Origin: Micromonospora sp. WMMA1947
GTDB lineage: Bacteria; Actinomycetota; Actinomycetes; Mycobacteriales; Micromonosporaceae
Length of the DNA stretch: 64,000 nucleotides
Direction of reading: 5' to 3'
Assembly: GCF_027497355.1 (NCBI RefSeq)
Contig: NZ_CP114909.1
Span: 1,798,001 to 1,862,000, forward strand
Below the pieces are notes generated by a model, which saw nothing but the letters and a program-made list of their open reading frames with translations, was not told the DNA's origin and did no database searches. Shown in pieces: positions 63,760 through 64,000 of this stretch. The position numbers and the translations under genes are program-made. Within the stretch, counting starts at the first letter, position 1. Every line of letters begins with the position of its first letter.

Positions 63760-64000
63760 TCAGGCCGGGTAGCCCGAGCCCGGACGGCGCACCTCGCGGT
63801 ACTCCTCGCGTACGACGCGGTCGTCGCGCACCGGCACCACCGGCTCGGCCACGACCTGCTCGCGTACCGGAGCGGCCACCACACGGCGGCGGCTGTTCCA
63901 GAAGTAGAGCGTGGTGAGCAGGCCGGCGACGCCGGCGAGCATGAGCACCCAGCCCACCACGTTGAGGTTCAGCCATCCGAGATTGGCGTCGACGGCGAAC
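63760..64000 (-). CDS. DUF6458 family small membrane protein, N-terminus cut by window end
   Basis: The open frame runs off the window: FAVDANLGWLNLN precedes the internal VVGWVLMLAGVAGLLTTLYFW, so the GTG at 63960 is not the real start. Family members are about 90-100 residues with two helices and a basic, Val/Arg-rich tail, here RRRVVAAPVREQVVAEP to the end GYPA. Roughly 15 residues are missing. The function is unknown; the family is widespread in actinobacteria. Confidence 0.85.
   Translation of the reverse strand, partial: FAVDANLGWLNLNVVGWVLMLAGVAGLLTTLYFWNSRRRVVAAPVREQVVAEPVVPVRDDRVVREEYREVRRPGSGYPA

Overview
The window is high-GC actinobacterial DNA. Starts are often GTG or TTG, stops are mostly TGA, and many genes overlap by 1-4 bases. 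Several features point to the family Micromonosporaceae, most likely Micromonospora or a close relative: SigE-family sigma factor, HspR/HAIR heat-shock control, Hen1/Pnkp RNA repair, an LPXTG wall protein, DUF3151, DUF6458, and dispersed GC-rich palindromes behind genes. The genus is an inference. I see no rRNA, tRNA, CRISPR or prophage. The only clear transposon is one IS5-family copy.

Layout. 1-9.7 kb: an acyl-CoA ligase cut by the window edge, a Tat-exported protein, purD, a hairpin-bracketed AbiEi/DUF559 gene, purA, a degenerate lipid kinase and a ParA-like ATPase. 9.7-17 kb: DUF3151, a LOG-family protein, class II fructose-bisphosphate aldolase, a sigma factor/LCP pair and an LPXTG protein. 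17-22 kb: the hen1-pnkp RNA repair operon, with pnkp carrying an apparent one-base frameshift, then a DedA protein. 22-31 kb: ArsR, pyrE, an SDR, three membrane proteins and a six-gene speE/DUF operon. 31-39 kb: an MFS exporter behind a leader-peptide attenuator, clpB, a small GntR/DivIVA-like module and a KhtTU-like K+/H+ antiporter. 39-49 kb: hspR-dnaJ-grpE-dnaK and two dynamin-like GTPases. 50-64 kb: an E1alpha/E1beta/E2 2-oxoacid dehydrogenase operon, an IS5 copy in front of a 45-residue gene, a very long Pro/Gly/Trp-rich membrane protein, a thioredoxin-NHL protein, 5-oxoprolinase pxpBCA, a TrhA-like protein and DUF6458 at the edge.

How parts work together. HAIR operators in front of dnaK and clpB tie the two chaperone loci to HspR, encoded last in the dnaK operon. 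Hen1 and Pnkp form a known RNA end-healing and sealing pair. The speE operon joins an integral-membrane aminopropyltransferase to small membrane and cytoplasmic DUF proteins that usually travel with it.

The least explained material is the set of palindromic elements. At least three sequence families occur here, and in five places the element starts at, or supplies, the TGA stop codon of a gene. One family brackets the DUF559 nuclease-like gene with two copies in the same orientation, with two DnaA-box-like sites just upstream of it. This, the exporter attenuator, the hen1 leader hairpin and the pnkp frameshift are the main leads.
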